Positions 19,037 to 26,355 of a stretch of DNA of 54,616 nucleotides are shown piece by piece. A program made the position numbers and the translations under genes. Source of the stretch: an uncultured Erysipelotrichaceae bacterium (lineage in GTDB: Bacteria > Bacillota_I > Bacilli_A > RF39 > UBA660); assembly GCA_902778125.1 (NCBI GenBank), contig CACYWH010000003.1:1-54616 (forward strand), given 5' to 3'. Every line of letters starts with the position of its first letter. The first letter of the stretch is position 1. Under the pieces are notes generated by a model. The model made no database searches, was not told the DNA's origin, and saw only the letters and a list, made by a program, of their open reading frames with translations.

Positions 19037-20425
19037 ATGAGTGATTTATCTTATTCTTTACATTTAGGAAGTGATAAGAATAGAAAAAATATTTCTAGAT
19101 CAAATAATAATTTAAGTAATACTACATCATTATCAAATAATGCTATTCAAAATAAAAGACAACTATCAAAAGTGGATAATCATAATGCAAGAAAGTATGA
19201 TAATGATACAGATAAAATATCTATTTTAAAAGGAACTGATTCAGTATATAATGATGTTGAAAAATTATATAAAGATATATTTGATAAATCTAGAATAGAA
19301 TATAATAAAAAACAAACAAGACCAAGTAGAATGATAGATAATTATTTTGATAAGATATCTAATGATGAAAAAAGAGACCTTGCTTGTGAAATAATAATTG
19401 AACTTGGAGATAAAGATTTTTGGGAAGATAAAGATATTTTTTATAAAGCAAAAATGGAAGAAGTATTTAAAAAGCAAATATCTGATTTAGAAAATTTAGT
19501 TCCTAATTTTAAAATAGCAAATGCAATAGTTCATTATGATGAGACTAGTCCACATTTACATATAGTTGGAGTTCCAATTAAAGAAGGAAATAAAAATGGT
19601 ATGTCACTTCAAGTTGGTAAATCTGATGTATTTACAAAAGAGTCATTAGCTGATATTCAATTGAATATGAGAGACTTGTGTATCCAAAAATTTAATGAAG
19701 TGTATCAAACTAATTATGAGTTAAAAGAAAAAGTATTAGGAAGAAATAAAGATATACATGTTATGGATATGGAAGACTATAAAGAAACTATGAAAGAAAT
19801 AGAAACAAATAGAAATAGTATTAAAAAGACAACTGATTCCATAAATGAAATTAAAGAAAAATCAAAAGAAATAAAAAACATATTAGAAAGTTTAGATTCT
19901 AATTTATTAAATTATAAACTATCTAAAAGAGATAAATATAAAATAGAAAAGTATGTCAATGAAATGAATAAGTTAAATGAACAATATGAAGAATTATTTA
20001 AAATATCTTCATCTATTCAAGCAATTAAAAGTAATAATGAAGAATTAAAGTCTAGTTATAAGCATGAAAAGTCTCAAAGAACAGTTTTAACAAGTCAATT
20101 AATGAGTTTGCATGATAGAGTTAGTAATGAAAATAATAAAAATGCAATATTAGAATATAAACTTGAAGAAGCAAAAGATAATAAATTGTTATTTCTTAAA
20201 TCTTTAAGCGAAGCAATACACAATAATCCAAAAGATAGGTTTCCTAAAGAATTTGCTAAAAAATTATATGAGAAAAGAGTATTAAACAGATCAGAATATA
20301 GATGTGTTATTGATACTAACTTATCATTTTTCAATCCCAGTGAAGTAGAAGCAGTATTACATAAATTAAATCAAGAAGCAGAACAAGCATCAGAAGATTT
20401 TTATAATATGCATAGTGATTTTTAA
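19037..20425 (+). CDS. MobV family relaxase (Pre/Mob)
   Basis: This 462-residue plasmid recombination/mobilization enzyme would nick the transfer origin and lead the strand into a recipient. ATG 19037 is chosen for the AGAGAGGGGA site before it. The N-terminal part has KVDNHNARKYDN, matching the MobV first motif, and residues 166-175 are HYDETSPHLH, the metal-binding HxDxxxPHxH-type signature. The C-terminal half (about 260-400) is a long coiled coil. It follows the serine recombinase, as tnpZ follows tnpX in Tn4451. Confidence 0.92.
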   Translation: MSDLSYSLHLGSDKNRKNISRSNNNLSNTTSLSNNAIQNKRQLSKVDNHNARKYDNDTDKISILKGTDSVYNDVEKLYKDIFDKSRIEYNKKQTRPSRMIDNYFDKISNDEKRDLACEIIIELGDKDFWEDKDIFYKAKMEEVFKKQISDLENLVPNFKIANAIVHYDETSPHLHIVGVPIKEGNKNGMSLQVGKSDVFTKESLADIQLNMRDLCIQKFNEVYQTNYELKEKVLGRNKDIHVMDMEDYKETMKEIETNRNSIKKTTDSINEIKEKSKEIKNILESLDSNLLNYKLSKRDKYKIEKYVNEMNKLNEQYEELFKISSSIQAIKSNNEELKSSYKHEKSQRTVLTSQLMSLHDRVSNENNKNAILEYKLEEAKDNKLLFLKSLSEAIHNNPKDRFPKEFAKKLYEKRVLNRSEYRCVIDTNLSFFNPSEVEAVLHKLNQEAEQASEDFYNMHSDF

Positions 20426-20443
20426 AAGAAAAATTCAAATAGC

Positions 20444-20472
20444 TTGCAAATAACAAATTATTAATATATAAT
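20444..20472 (+). promoter_or_regulatory. shared-type promoter of the 20497 gene
   Basis: TTGCAA (20444-20449), 17 bases, TATAAT (20467-20472), followed by ATTAGGACATAAGGGAGG. The -10 plus leader closely matches that of the minus-strand genes starting at 24395, 25725 and 26268, and less closely the one at 27075. Confidence 0.8.
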
Positions 20473-20496
20473 ATTAGGACATAAGGGAGGCTATTT

Positions 20497-21135
20497 ATGA
20501 GTGAAATGTATTCAAAGGCAGAAGACTGCAGTTTATTAGCAGCTAAATTAAAGGATAAAATAGGATATAAAATAGTTTTTTATGGTTATACCAATACACC
20601 ACTACCAAGTGGTAAGTATTTATCATCATATAGGATTAATAATGGGGAACAAATGTTTAATGGACAATGCTTACCATTCTATTTTAAGTATTCTAAAAAT
20701 GAGTTTTTAAGAATTAGTGTTGGTTGTAATCATTTTGGAAGTTCTCTTGGGGAAAAATTAGCTGCTTTAAGCGACTTCTATGAAATATTGAGTGAGGAGT
20801 ACGGAGAACCCGATGTATTCTATACTACTAAAGAAGATGATGAAGGATTGCTAACATTACAATGGTCTTTTATAAATAAAGAGGAAGAAATAGAAAAATT
20901 TAAAAGTGGAAAATATTTTGATGATGCTGAAGTAAATAAATTAATAATATTTGGCGAAAAGAGAAACGGTGAAGAAAATAACTTGAGTGATAAAACAAAA
21001 AGAATTATTTCTAAAAGAATGGGATTACCATTTGAATTAATATATTTAGTAGATGAAAATTTCATTAAACATAAGAGTGGAGAAGATTTGCACTTAGCAT
21101 TTGATAATCCAAAAACTTTAAAACTTAATAATTAA
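20497..21135 (+). CDS. hypothetical orphan protein 1 (accessory)
   Basis: This 212-residue soluble protein has no recognised family. It has a strand-rich central part (about 30-125) with a run FLRISVGCNHFGSSLGEK, and a helical, charged C-terminus. No signal peptide or membrane helix is seen. It follows mobV by 71 bases with its own promoter and GGGAGG site. Its promoter and 5' leader are shared with four minus-strand orphan genes, suggesting common regulation or common descent of the flanks. Confidence 0.7.
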   Translation: MSEMYSKAEDCSLLAAKLKDKIGYKIVFYGYTNTPLPSGKYLSSYRINNGEQMFNGQCLPFYFKYSKNEFLRISVGCNHFGSSLGEKLAALSDFYEILSEEYGEPDVFYTTKEDDEGLLTLQWSFINKEEEIEKFKSGKYFDDAEVNKLIIFGEKRNGEENNLSDKTKRIISKRMGLPFELIYLVDENFIKHKSGEDLHLAFDNPKTLKLNN

Positions 21136-21148
21136 TTGGCATACATAA

Positions 21149-21211
21149 ACTATGGCTTTTTAAATGGTTACTATGACTTTTTAAATGGTTACTATGACTT
21201 TTTAAATGGGG
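21149..21211 (+). repeat. three tandem 21-bp direct repeats
   Basis: ACTATGGCTTTTTAAATGGTT at 21149 is followed by two further copies at 21170 and 21191, differing at one internal base and at the final two. The 21-bp period equals two helical turns. The array ends eight bases before the -35 box of the next gene. Its core also matches 3' arms of terminators at 22930 (plus) and 25057 (minus). Confidence 0.9.
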
Positions 21212-21218
21212 TTAGTGA

Positions 21219-21247
21219 TTGACATAGTGTATCAATTGTGATACAAT
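21219..21247 (+). promoter_or_regulatory. strong promoter with overlapping operator-like palindrome
   Basis: TTGACA (21219-21224), 17 bases, TACAAT (21242-21247). A perfect inverted repeat TGTATCA-ATTG-TGATACA (21228-21245) fills the spacer and overlaps the -10, as expected for a repressor site. Confidence 0.8.
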
Positions 21248-21283
21248 ATGGTTGCATTTTAAAAAGAAGGGGGAATATTTAAA

Positions 21284-21925
21284 ATGGAAAATAAAGATTA
21301 TGAAATTTTAGAAATTGATAAGGGAGAAAGAATATTTAAAGCATTAAGAAGAGCTGCTATTGTTTGTAATAGTGTTTCATTGGCTTTAGGATTAGCAATT
21401 TGTGGGGCCAAGACTCTTCAAAAAAAGAATAATTCTAAAACTATTGAAAATGGTTATTTTAAGAATTATTATTTTAATGGTGGATATGTTATGGAAGGCA
21501 ATAAATATTATGTAAAGTCAACTATCTACACAGAACCTATTGCAATAACACAAGATGGTGAAACTAGACATTGTGCACCGGAAGGATTTGTTTTAGGTAA
21601 AGATGGACGTTGTTATAAAATTGAATATATTTCATATGCAGTTGCTCCGGATGGATACGTTTTGGATGAAGAAACTGGAAAATGTTGGAGTCTTGAAAAA
21701 TTAAATTTAGTTGAATCTACATATACACCAGAAGAAGGATATCATTTAGAACAATATGAAGAAGATGAAAATTATTCTTATGTGGTTCAAGATGGTTATC
21801 ATTTAGAATTATGTGAAGATGAGGGACCTGGTTTAAAACGAAATTATTTAATAAAAGATGGTTATCATTTAGAACATGGTGGTAAAATTGTAAAAGATGA
21901 GCTTCCAAAAGTTCTTAAAAAATAG
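21284..21925 (+). CDS. hypothetical repeat-containing membrane-anchored protein
   Basis: This 213-residue protein has a basic, amphipathic N-terminus and one hydrophobic segment (about 26-44, AAIVCNSVSLALGLAICGAK) that could anchor it. The rest contains short repeats: APEGFVLGKDGRCYK and APDGYVLDEETGKCW, then three GYHLE units (about 147, 167 and 189). The repeats suggest tandem beta hairpins. No family is recognised. Expression should be strong and regulated, given the consensus promoter, the overlapping palindrome and GAAGGGGG RBS. Confidence 0.65.
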   Translation: MENKDYEILEIDKGERIFKALRRAAIVCNSVSLALGLAICGAKTLQKKNNSKTIENGYFKNYYFNGGYVMEGNKYYVKSTIYTEPIAITQDGETRHCAPEGFVLGKDGRCYKIEYISYAVAPDGYVLDEETGKCWSLEKLNLVESTYTPEEGYHLEQYEEDENYSYVVQDGYHLELCEDEGPGLKRNYLIKDGYHLEHGGKIVKDELPKVLKK

Positions 21926-21948
21926 CAAATAAGAAGGGAAAAATTAAA

Positions 21949-22203
21949 ATAAAATTTACAAATGAACAAATAATAGATATTCAAAATACATGCAAAGAAG
22001 TATGCAAAGGAAATTTATCAGTAGAAGAAGGAAACACATATTTAAAAAAATATGGCTTAGAAAATTCTGCATACTCTAAAGATGGAAAACCAATATTAAA
22101 GTTCTCGAATGGTGAAAATTTAAGATTTGGTGAATTATTATGTTCTCAATGCTATATCGAATATATTAAAGAAGATGACACTAGAAATAAGTGGAGAAGA
22201 TAA
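21949..22203 (+). pseudogene. 84-codon ORF lacking a start codon
   Basis: A coding-looking frame runs from ATA (21949) to TAA (22203) and contains no in-frame ATG, GTG or TTG. AAGAAGGG lies ten bases before the ATA, where a start would be expected, so the ATA may be a mutated ATG; an in-frame ATT at 21943 is only four bases from it. The product would begin IKFTNEQIIDIQNTC, with a C-x3-C pair near the start and LLCSQC near residue 66. No family is recognised. Confidence 0.5.
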
Positions 22204-22335
22204 TTAAAATTATATTGCAAAATAAAAGCTATAGATTAAAACAAACTTATGACTTTAAATGTTAAAACACTATATAAATGGTGACTTTTTATAACAATAT
22301 AATGAAATATATATTTAATTAGGAGGTGTATTTGT

Positions 22336-22899
22336 ATGTATGTATATCTTATATATGAACAAATATTTTGGGAAATGAAAGATGTTGTAGAAAGATATCG
22401 AAAAGGAGAAAATCTTGATTTTTCTGAAATGAATAGTGTCATGGAACGTTTGATACATGGAGCAGAATCTCATAAGGAAATGATTACTGATAAAAGAAAA
22501 ATCGGAGATAAAGAATTTTATGATATGCTAAGAGAATTTGCATATATAACATGGTCTGAAATTGATAGTTTGAGAGTTTTAGAAACTGTTCCAATCAAGG
22601 TGGAAAAAAATCGTGATTTAATATGTAATGAACATAACTTTGTTGACGAAAGTGGAAAATATTTTAAATATGCACTTAAATACATTAAAAAATTTGTTGT
22701 CTCAAACGGCATACTTGAGGATCTTTTTGACGATAATTTAGATAATATTAATATACAAGTAGAGAACGCCACTGTTCCAGGATATGAAGGAAGTAAGAAC
22801 GAATGGGATCTTGTTTCTCAAGAATATGCAAAAGAGTTTGAAGAACGTGGATTTGCAAGAAGATTAAAGCAGTTAAATGATACTAAATTTGGAAAATAA
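22336..22899 (+). CDS. hypothetical orphan protein 2 (accessory)
   Basis: This 187-residue, mostly helical, charged soluble protein has no recognised family. ATG 22336 follows TTAGGAGGTG at ideal spacing. A TATAAT lies near 22300 with no clear -35. There is no signal peptide. It ends at its own terminator (22906-22941), so it is a single-gene unit. Confidence 0.65.
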   Translation: MYVYLIYEQIFWEMKDVVERYRKGENLDFSEMNSVMERLIHGAESHKEMITDKRKIGDKEFYDMLREFAYITWSEIDSLRVLETVPIKVEKNRDLICNEHNFVDESGKYFKYALKYIKKFVVSNGILEDLFDDNLDNINIQVENATVPGYEGSKNEWDLVSQEYAKEFEERGFARRLKQLNDTKFGK

Positions 22900-22905
22900 A
22901 TAATT

Positions 22906-22941
22906 AGTCATAGCTTAAATGAAATGAAACTATGGCTTTTT
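22906..22941 (+). terminator. terminator of the 22336 gene
   Basis: AGTCATAG (22906-22913) pairs with CTATGGCT (22930-22937) with one wobble, then Ts. The 3' arm AAACTATGGCTTTTTAAAT also occurs at 21148 and, inverted, near 25057. Confidence 0.75.
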
Positions 22942-22962
22942 AAATAATTTAAAAATTTGATT

Positions 22963-22991
22963 TTGCAAAGTCAAAAAAAATATGGTAATAT
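22963..22991 (+). promoter_or_regulatory. promoter of the putative ncRNA at 22998
   Basis: TTGCAA (22963-22968), 17 bases, TAATAT (22986-22991) with TGG before it. Confidence 0.55.
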
Positions 22992-22997
22992 TAATTT

Positions 22998-23102
22998 AGT
23001 TAGTAATATATTACTACTATTTTAAAGCATTATCTTGTTGCTCTACACAATTAAGATACGTGCCAGTAGAATATTTACTCTAACTTTTTAGTTAGAGTTT
23101 TT
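22998..23102 (+). ncRNA. putative small RNA, copy 1 of a two-member family
   Basis: A unit of about 105 nt with its own promoter and a clear terminator ACTCTAAC/GTTAGAGT (23077-23098) plus Ts. The preceding gene already has a terminator. It shares blocks with the unit at 27204-27310: TTGCTC, then 15-16 bases, CGTGCC, then GAATATT and ACTC at the hairpin base. No coding potential or known RNA family is recognised. It directly precedes the HAD gene. Confidence 0.5.
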
Positions 23103-23108
23103 ATATTG

Positions 23109-23117
23109 TGCTATAAT
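23109..23117 (+). promoter_or_regulatory. extended -10 promoter of the HAD gene
   Basis: TGCTATAAT (23109-23117) lies 28 bases before the ATG with no good -35. Confidence 0.6.
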
Positions 23118-23145
23118 TGATGTGTAAGATTAGGTTGTGGTTATA

Positions 23146-23676
23146 ATGAATGTGATTTTTTTAGATATTGATGGTGTTTTACAACCTTTTAATTCTAAAA
23201 ATAGATTTTTGCATAGAGATAGAGATTTAATTAAGATTTTATCAAATGCTTATAATGTAGATTATTCTATTTATGATTATTATGATGTTGCTGCAGTATA
23301 TTACGATTGGGATGAACAAGCAGTTTATAGATTAAAATATATACTAAATGAAACTAATTCAAAAATAATAGTATCTTGTAATTGGAGAAGCAATAAGTTT
23401 CCAAATAAGATGAAAGATTTATTAACAATTCAGGGGCTAGATAATTATTGGTTTACTGATAATGTCATATTACATAGACAACAATTGTACGATACTCTAC
23501 AAATAATAAGATTTAGAGAAATATGTGATTCATTAAATAAATATGACATTGATAACTTTGTGGTATTAGATGACTGGAAGGAAATGGTAGAATTCTTCCC
23601 TAATCATTCAGTTATTACTCATAATGTTATAAGTGATGATAATATGACTAAATGTATTAGAATTTTAAAAAGATAA
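23146..23676 (+). CDS. HAD superfamily protein (RNA-repair-associated HAD type)
   Basis: This 176-residue hydrolase-fold protein begins NVIFLDIDGVL with nucleophile Asp7 and general acid Asp9. Motif II is IIVSCNWRS and the acidic motif IV is FVVLDDWKE. It resembles the short HAD domains found as parts or partners of Swiss-army-knife RNA repair proteins, which act as phosphatases. An in-frame GTG at 23137 is possible, but ATG 23146 is better placed after AGGT. It stands alone behind the ncRNA unit. Confidence 0.75.
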   Translation: MNVIFLDIDGVLQPFNSKNRFLHRDRDLIKILSNAYNVDYSIYDYYDVAAVYYDWDEQAVYRLKYILNETNSKIIVSCNWRSNKFPNKMKDLLTIQGLDNYWFTDNVILHRQQLYDTLQIIRFREICDSLNKYDIDNFVVLDDWKEMVEFFPNHSVITHNVISDDNMTKCIRILKR

Positions 23677-23694
23677 ATATTGAAATAATTTAAT

Positions 23695-23727
23695 AAAAGA
23701 TATTGGTTTGTGAATCAATATCTTTTA
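23695..23727. terminator. bidirectional terminator
   Basis: AAAAGATATTG / CAATATCTTTT between the convergent HAD gene and the minus-strand orphan gene. Confidence 0.75.
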
Positions 23728-23759
23728 ATTGTTTTTATTTTTAAACTATGGTTAATAAA

Positions 23760-24395
23760 TTATTTTTTTAAAGATAAAACATTCACTGACTTTGGCTCTT
23801 TTAAATATTCTTTAACAGCGACTAAATTGAATTTAAAACATCCTAGTGTTTCTTTATATAATTCTTTTAATCCTTCATAATCATATTCTTTTCCTTCATT
23901 AATTGAATCATGTTTTCTTAATTCAGGTGAATCTGCATAGCTTAATAATCCATTCAATACTAATTGATCAGACTTACTATAATTATAAATAGCATTATCA
24001 CGTTCAAGTCCAACAGATTCTGAATTTTTTCTGAATGTTGGATAATCATTATTTAAGATTGTTTCTATGTATGAATATAAATCGGGAAGTTTAGTATATG
24101 AATAATTATATGTAACATAATCACAACCATTTTCAGTATGATGTACTATAGTTTCTGGATATAGTGTTGCATTTTCATATCTAAAACTTATGACTTTATA
24201 AAAGAAAGAAGCAACTCTTTTTTTAATAATTTTTTCTGTAGCAGGCCAATTAGTTATATCTCCCGCTATTTGAGCCTGACTAATTTTAACATATTCATAT
24301 TTTTTTAATTTTTTTAGTATTTCCTTTAACATTTCTCTGTCATAATCAACGGAATAAAATTCTTCGCCGTTTTCATTTTTTTGAATAAAATTCAT
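23760..24395 (-). CDS. hypothetical orphan protein 3 (accessory)
   Basis: This 211-residue soluble protein of unknown family has a helical, Lys/Glu-rich N-terminus (ILKKLKKYEYVKISQAQIAG), an aromatic middle and a C-terminal tail AVKEYLKEPKSVNVLSLKK. The DNA for that tail plus its 3' flank is duplicated downstream of the next-but-one gene at 25104-25146. GGAGGG precedes the ATG. Promoter and leader match those of four other genes here. Confidence 0.7.
   Translation of the reverse strand: MNFIQKNENGEEFYSVDYDREMLKEILKKLKKYEYVKISQAQIAGDITNWPATEKIIKKRVASFFYKVISFRYENATLYPETIVHHTENGCDYVTYNYSYTKLPDLYSYIETILNNDYPTFRKNSESVGLERDNAIYNYSKSDQLVLNGLLSYADSPELRKHDSINEGKEYDYEGLKELYKETLGCFKFNLVAVKEYLKEPKSVNVLSLKK
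23773..23815. repeat. duplicated 3' tail, copy A
   Basis: 43 bases inside the 3' end of the 23760-24395 gene match 25104-25146 at 40 positions by eye, in the same orientation. Weaker similarity extends leftward past both stops. Confidence 0.85.
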
Positions 24396-24417
24396 AAACC
24401 CTCCATTATGTCTTAAT

Positions 24418-24446
24418 ATTATACATACTAATTATTTCCATTTCAA
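24418..24446 (-). promoter_or_regulatory. shared-type promoter of the 24395 gene
   Basis: On the minus strand TTGAAA, 17 bases, TATAAT, then ATTAAGACATAATGGAGG. GAAATATAAC precedes the -35, as it does at 27129. Confidence 0.8.
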
Positions 24447-24500
24447 GTTATATTTCAAAAGAAGATATTGGTTTTTATAGCTAATATCCTTTGTTAATTA

Positions 24501-24989
24501 TTAAAATCTCTTAACTTTTATTTTCCTAGATGAATTATTACATAGATTTATTTTTTCAAGAGTTGTTGATGGAATTCTTCCACAACTATTAATATGACTA
24601 ATTACTTGTCTCACTTGCCTTAAAGCTTTTTTATTTTTTAAATCTGAAAGGTATACGGACATATCTTTTATAATTGGAATCCAAAGAGTTTTACATTGAA
24701 CTTTTACATATTCATAAGCCGTTAAATATACTATTGCATAACTATAATTTTTTAAACTAATATTCTGAGTTTTTATAGTATCAATATAATAATCATATTT
24801 TTTTCCATTAATATGATAGTTTTCTATAGATTCTTCCTTTTGTTCTCCATCTACTCCCACTAAGCCATCAGTAATCATTTTTGTTTCAATTAGGGGAATT
24901 TCTATAGTTTCTCCATCAGGTGTATTAACATGCTTTGAAACTTTAATAATTTCAATATTCCCGTTATTGTTTAATACTTTAATTTTCAT
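24501..24989 (-). CDS. hypothetical orphan protein 4 (accessory)
   Basis: This 162-residue protein has no recognised family. The N-terminal third is strand-rich with acidic turns (NTPDGETIEIPLIETK). The middle is hydrophobic-aromatic (SYAIVYLTAYEYVKV), and the C-terminus is basic (RKIKVKRF). GAGGAGC precedes the ATG. Unlike its neighbours it has a different, stronger promoter, so it may have a separate origin. Confidence 0.65.
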   Translation of the reverse strand: MKIKVLNNNGNIEIIKVSKHVNTPDGETIEIPLIETKMITDGLVGVDGEQKEESIENYHINGKKYDYYIDTIKTQNISLKNYSYAIVYLTAYEYVKVQCKTLWIPIIKDMSVYLSDLKNKKALRQVRQVISHINSCGRIPSTTLEKINLCNNSSRKIKVKRF

Positions 24990-25018
24990 AATTGCTCCTC
25001 ATAAATAAATTGTTCTTT

Positions 25019-25047
25019 ATTGTATAATAATCATTAATAAAAGTCAA
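25019..25047 (-). promoter_or_regulatory. promoter of the 24989 gene
   Basis: On the minus strand TTGACT (25047-25042), 17 bases, TACAAT (25024-25019). Confidence 0.75.
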
Positions 25048-25050
25048 TTT

Positions 25051-25082
25051 AAAAAAGCCATAGTTTTATTTTAAACTATAGC
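25051..25082 (-). terminator. terminator downstream of the 25725 gene
   Basis: On the minus strand GCTATAGTTT / AAACTATGGC, then six Ts. The 3' arm belongs to the repeated family also seen at 21148 and 22928. Confidence 0.75.
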
Positions 25083-25103
25083 CCAAATAATTTATTTTTT
25101 TAT

Positions 25104-25146
25104 GATAAAACAATCACTAACTCTGGCTCTTTTAAATATTCTTTAA
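25104..25146. repeat. duplicated 3' tail, copy B
   Basis: Matches 23773-23815 at 40 of 43 positions by eye. Here the tail is mostly beyond the stop of the resident gene and in another frame, where it would read TIKEYLKEPELVIVLS. Confidence 0.85.
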
Positions 25147-25725
25147 TGGTTGTTTTATTAGTTTTTTTTGATATGGTTTATCTCGCCACATTTCTTCTGG
25201 CATATATTTAATACTTGAAGGTCTAGCAAACTTTATTTCAATCATATTCCCTAGCATAACATAATTATGTGAAAGTACATATCCCAATCCTGTTTTTTTT
25301 AAACTATAATCTACCTCTTTACAACTTCTTTCGGGATATTGCCCAATGCAAATAGAGCCTAAAGTTCTTTTCTTATTTTTTTCTAAATTTATAATATCAT
25401 TAGAATTATTAGGACTTAGAGTTATTGAAAAAATTACTCTGTCAACCCCATTAGTAGTTTGCATCTTAAAAATGTATAAATCTCTACACATTATATAAAA
25501 CTTATAATAAATTGTTGGATTGACTTCACTCTGTATATTATAAAAAGGATCTTGCTTATCATCTAAACCCCAATTATTATTAGTTCCTTTAATATAAGTG
25601 GTTTGAATATTATTTAATAATTCCTCAGGCAACTCTTTTATAAAATTAATAGTTTTTCCCAAATATAGATTCTTAACTTTTAACATATACCACAGTGATA
25701 AATCATATTCTTTTCCGAATATCAT
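25132..25725 (-). CDS. hypothetical orphan protein 5, 3' end probably frameshifted
   Basis: This 197-residue protein of unknown family starts MIFGKEYDLSLWYML after GAGAGGGG. It is rich in aromatic residues, with several strand-like stretches and no membrane helix. Its last codons lie in copy B of the duplicated tail but in a different frame. A one- or two-base shift near 25150-25165 would extend it with KEYLKEPELVIVLS, like the C-terminus of the 23760-24395 protein. It may therefore be a frameshifted relative or a recombinant. Confidence 0.65.
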   Translation of the reverse strand: MIFGKEYDLSLWYMLKVKNLYLGKTINFIKELPEELLNNIQTTYIKGTNNNWGLDDKQDPFYNIQSEVNPTIYYKFYIMCRDLYIFKMQTTNGVDRVIFSITLSPNNSNDIINLEKNKKRTLGSICIGQYPERSCKEVDYSLKKTGLGYVLSHNYVMLGNMIEIKFARPSSIKYMPEEMWRDKPYQKKLIKQPLKNI

Positions 25726-25749
25726 ACAAGCCCCTCTCTATGCTCTAAT

Positions 25750-25778
25750 ATTATAATCAATTATTATTCTATTTTCTA
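25750..25778 (-). promoter_or_regulatory. shared-type promoter of the 25725 gene
   Basis: On the minus strand TAGAAA, 17 bases, TATAAT, then ATTAGAGCATAGAGAGGGG. The spacer is nearly the same as that of the 27075 promoter. Confidence 0.75.
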
Positions 25779-25818
25779 GTTATATCACAAAAGGAAAAAA
25801 TATAGCTTTTAATATTAT

Positions 25819-26268
25819 CTATCTTTTTCTAATTCTTTTTAAATGTTCACTAACTTTTCTTTCTTCTTTAATATCCATTATCTTAGTTTTTTTATTAAGA
25901 TAAACATCTAGCATTAATTCTTGATTTGGCATTTCTCTTTTTGCTTGAAATCTGCTGTTATCTCCAGCCAAAGTTAAAATTATATCACCCTGGGTAATAA
26001 CTATTACAGAATTTTTCATTTTTGCCCATTCGGAACAAACATATACTGCATTCCAATGCTTGAAATCACGTTCATAATAAATTTGGCAATTTTGAGTTTT
26101 AATATTTCCAACAAAAGTTTCATCATTAAGATGTTTTTGTTCAATATCTTTATTAATTAATTCAACTATCATTTGAATATCTAATCCTTCAAAAAATTGT
26201 AATAGTCTATTTTGTACACTGCTACTAGTGATGATGGACTGATTAAAATATTCACTATTATTTAACAT
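25819..26268 (-). CDS. hypothetical orphan protein 6 (accessory)
   Basis: This 149-residue soluble protein has no recognised family. A helical N-terminus (RLLQFFEGLDIQMIVELINK) is followed by a strand-rich part containing HWNAVYVCSEWAKMKNSVIV and DIILTLAGDNSRF. The C-terminus is highly basic (EHLKRIRKR). GGAGAGG precedes the ATG. It is a single-gene unit in the minus-strand series. Confidence 0.65.
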   Translation of the reverse strand: MLNNSEYFNQSIITSSSVQNRLLQFFEGLDIQMIVELINKDIEQKHLNDETFVGNIKTQNCQIYYERDFKHWNAVYVCSEWAKMKNSVIVITQGDIILTLAGDNSRFQAKREMPNQELMLDVYLNKKTKIMDIKEERKVSEHLKRIRKR

Positions 26269-26291
26269 ATATTTCCTCTCCGTGTATTAAT

Positions 26292-26320
26292 ATTATACAT
26301 TAACTATTTATTCATTTCTA
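26292..26320 (-). promoter_or_regulatory. shared-type promoter of the 26268 gene
   Basis: On the minus strand TAGAAA, 17 bases, TATAAT followed by ATTA and a GGAGAGG leader. Confidence 0.65.
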
Positions 26321-26355
26321 TAATTATCTTTTTTAATTCATATATTAGTTCATTA

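Noticed and set aside
21149-21211. Tandem repeats as a CRISPR array
   Set aside because: The repeats abut without unique spacers and there are no cas genes.
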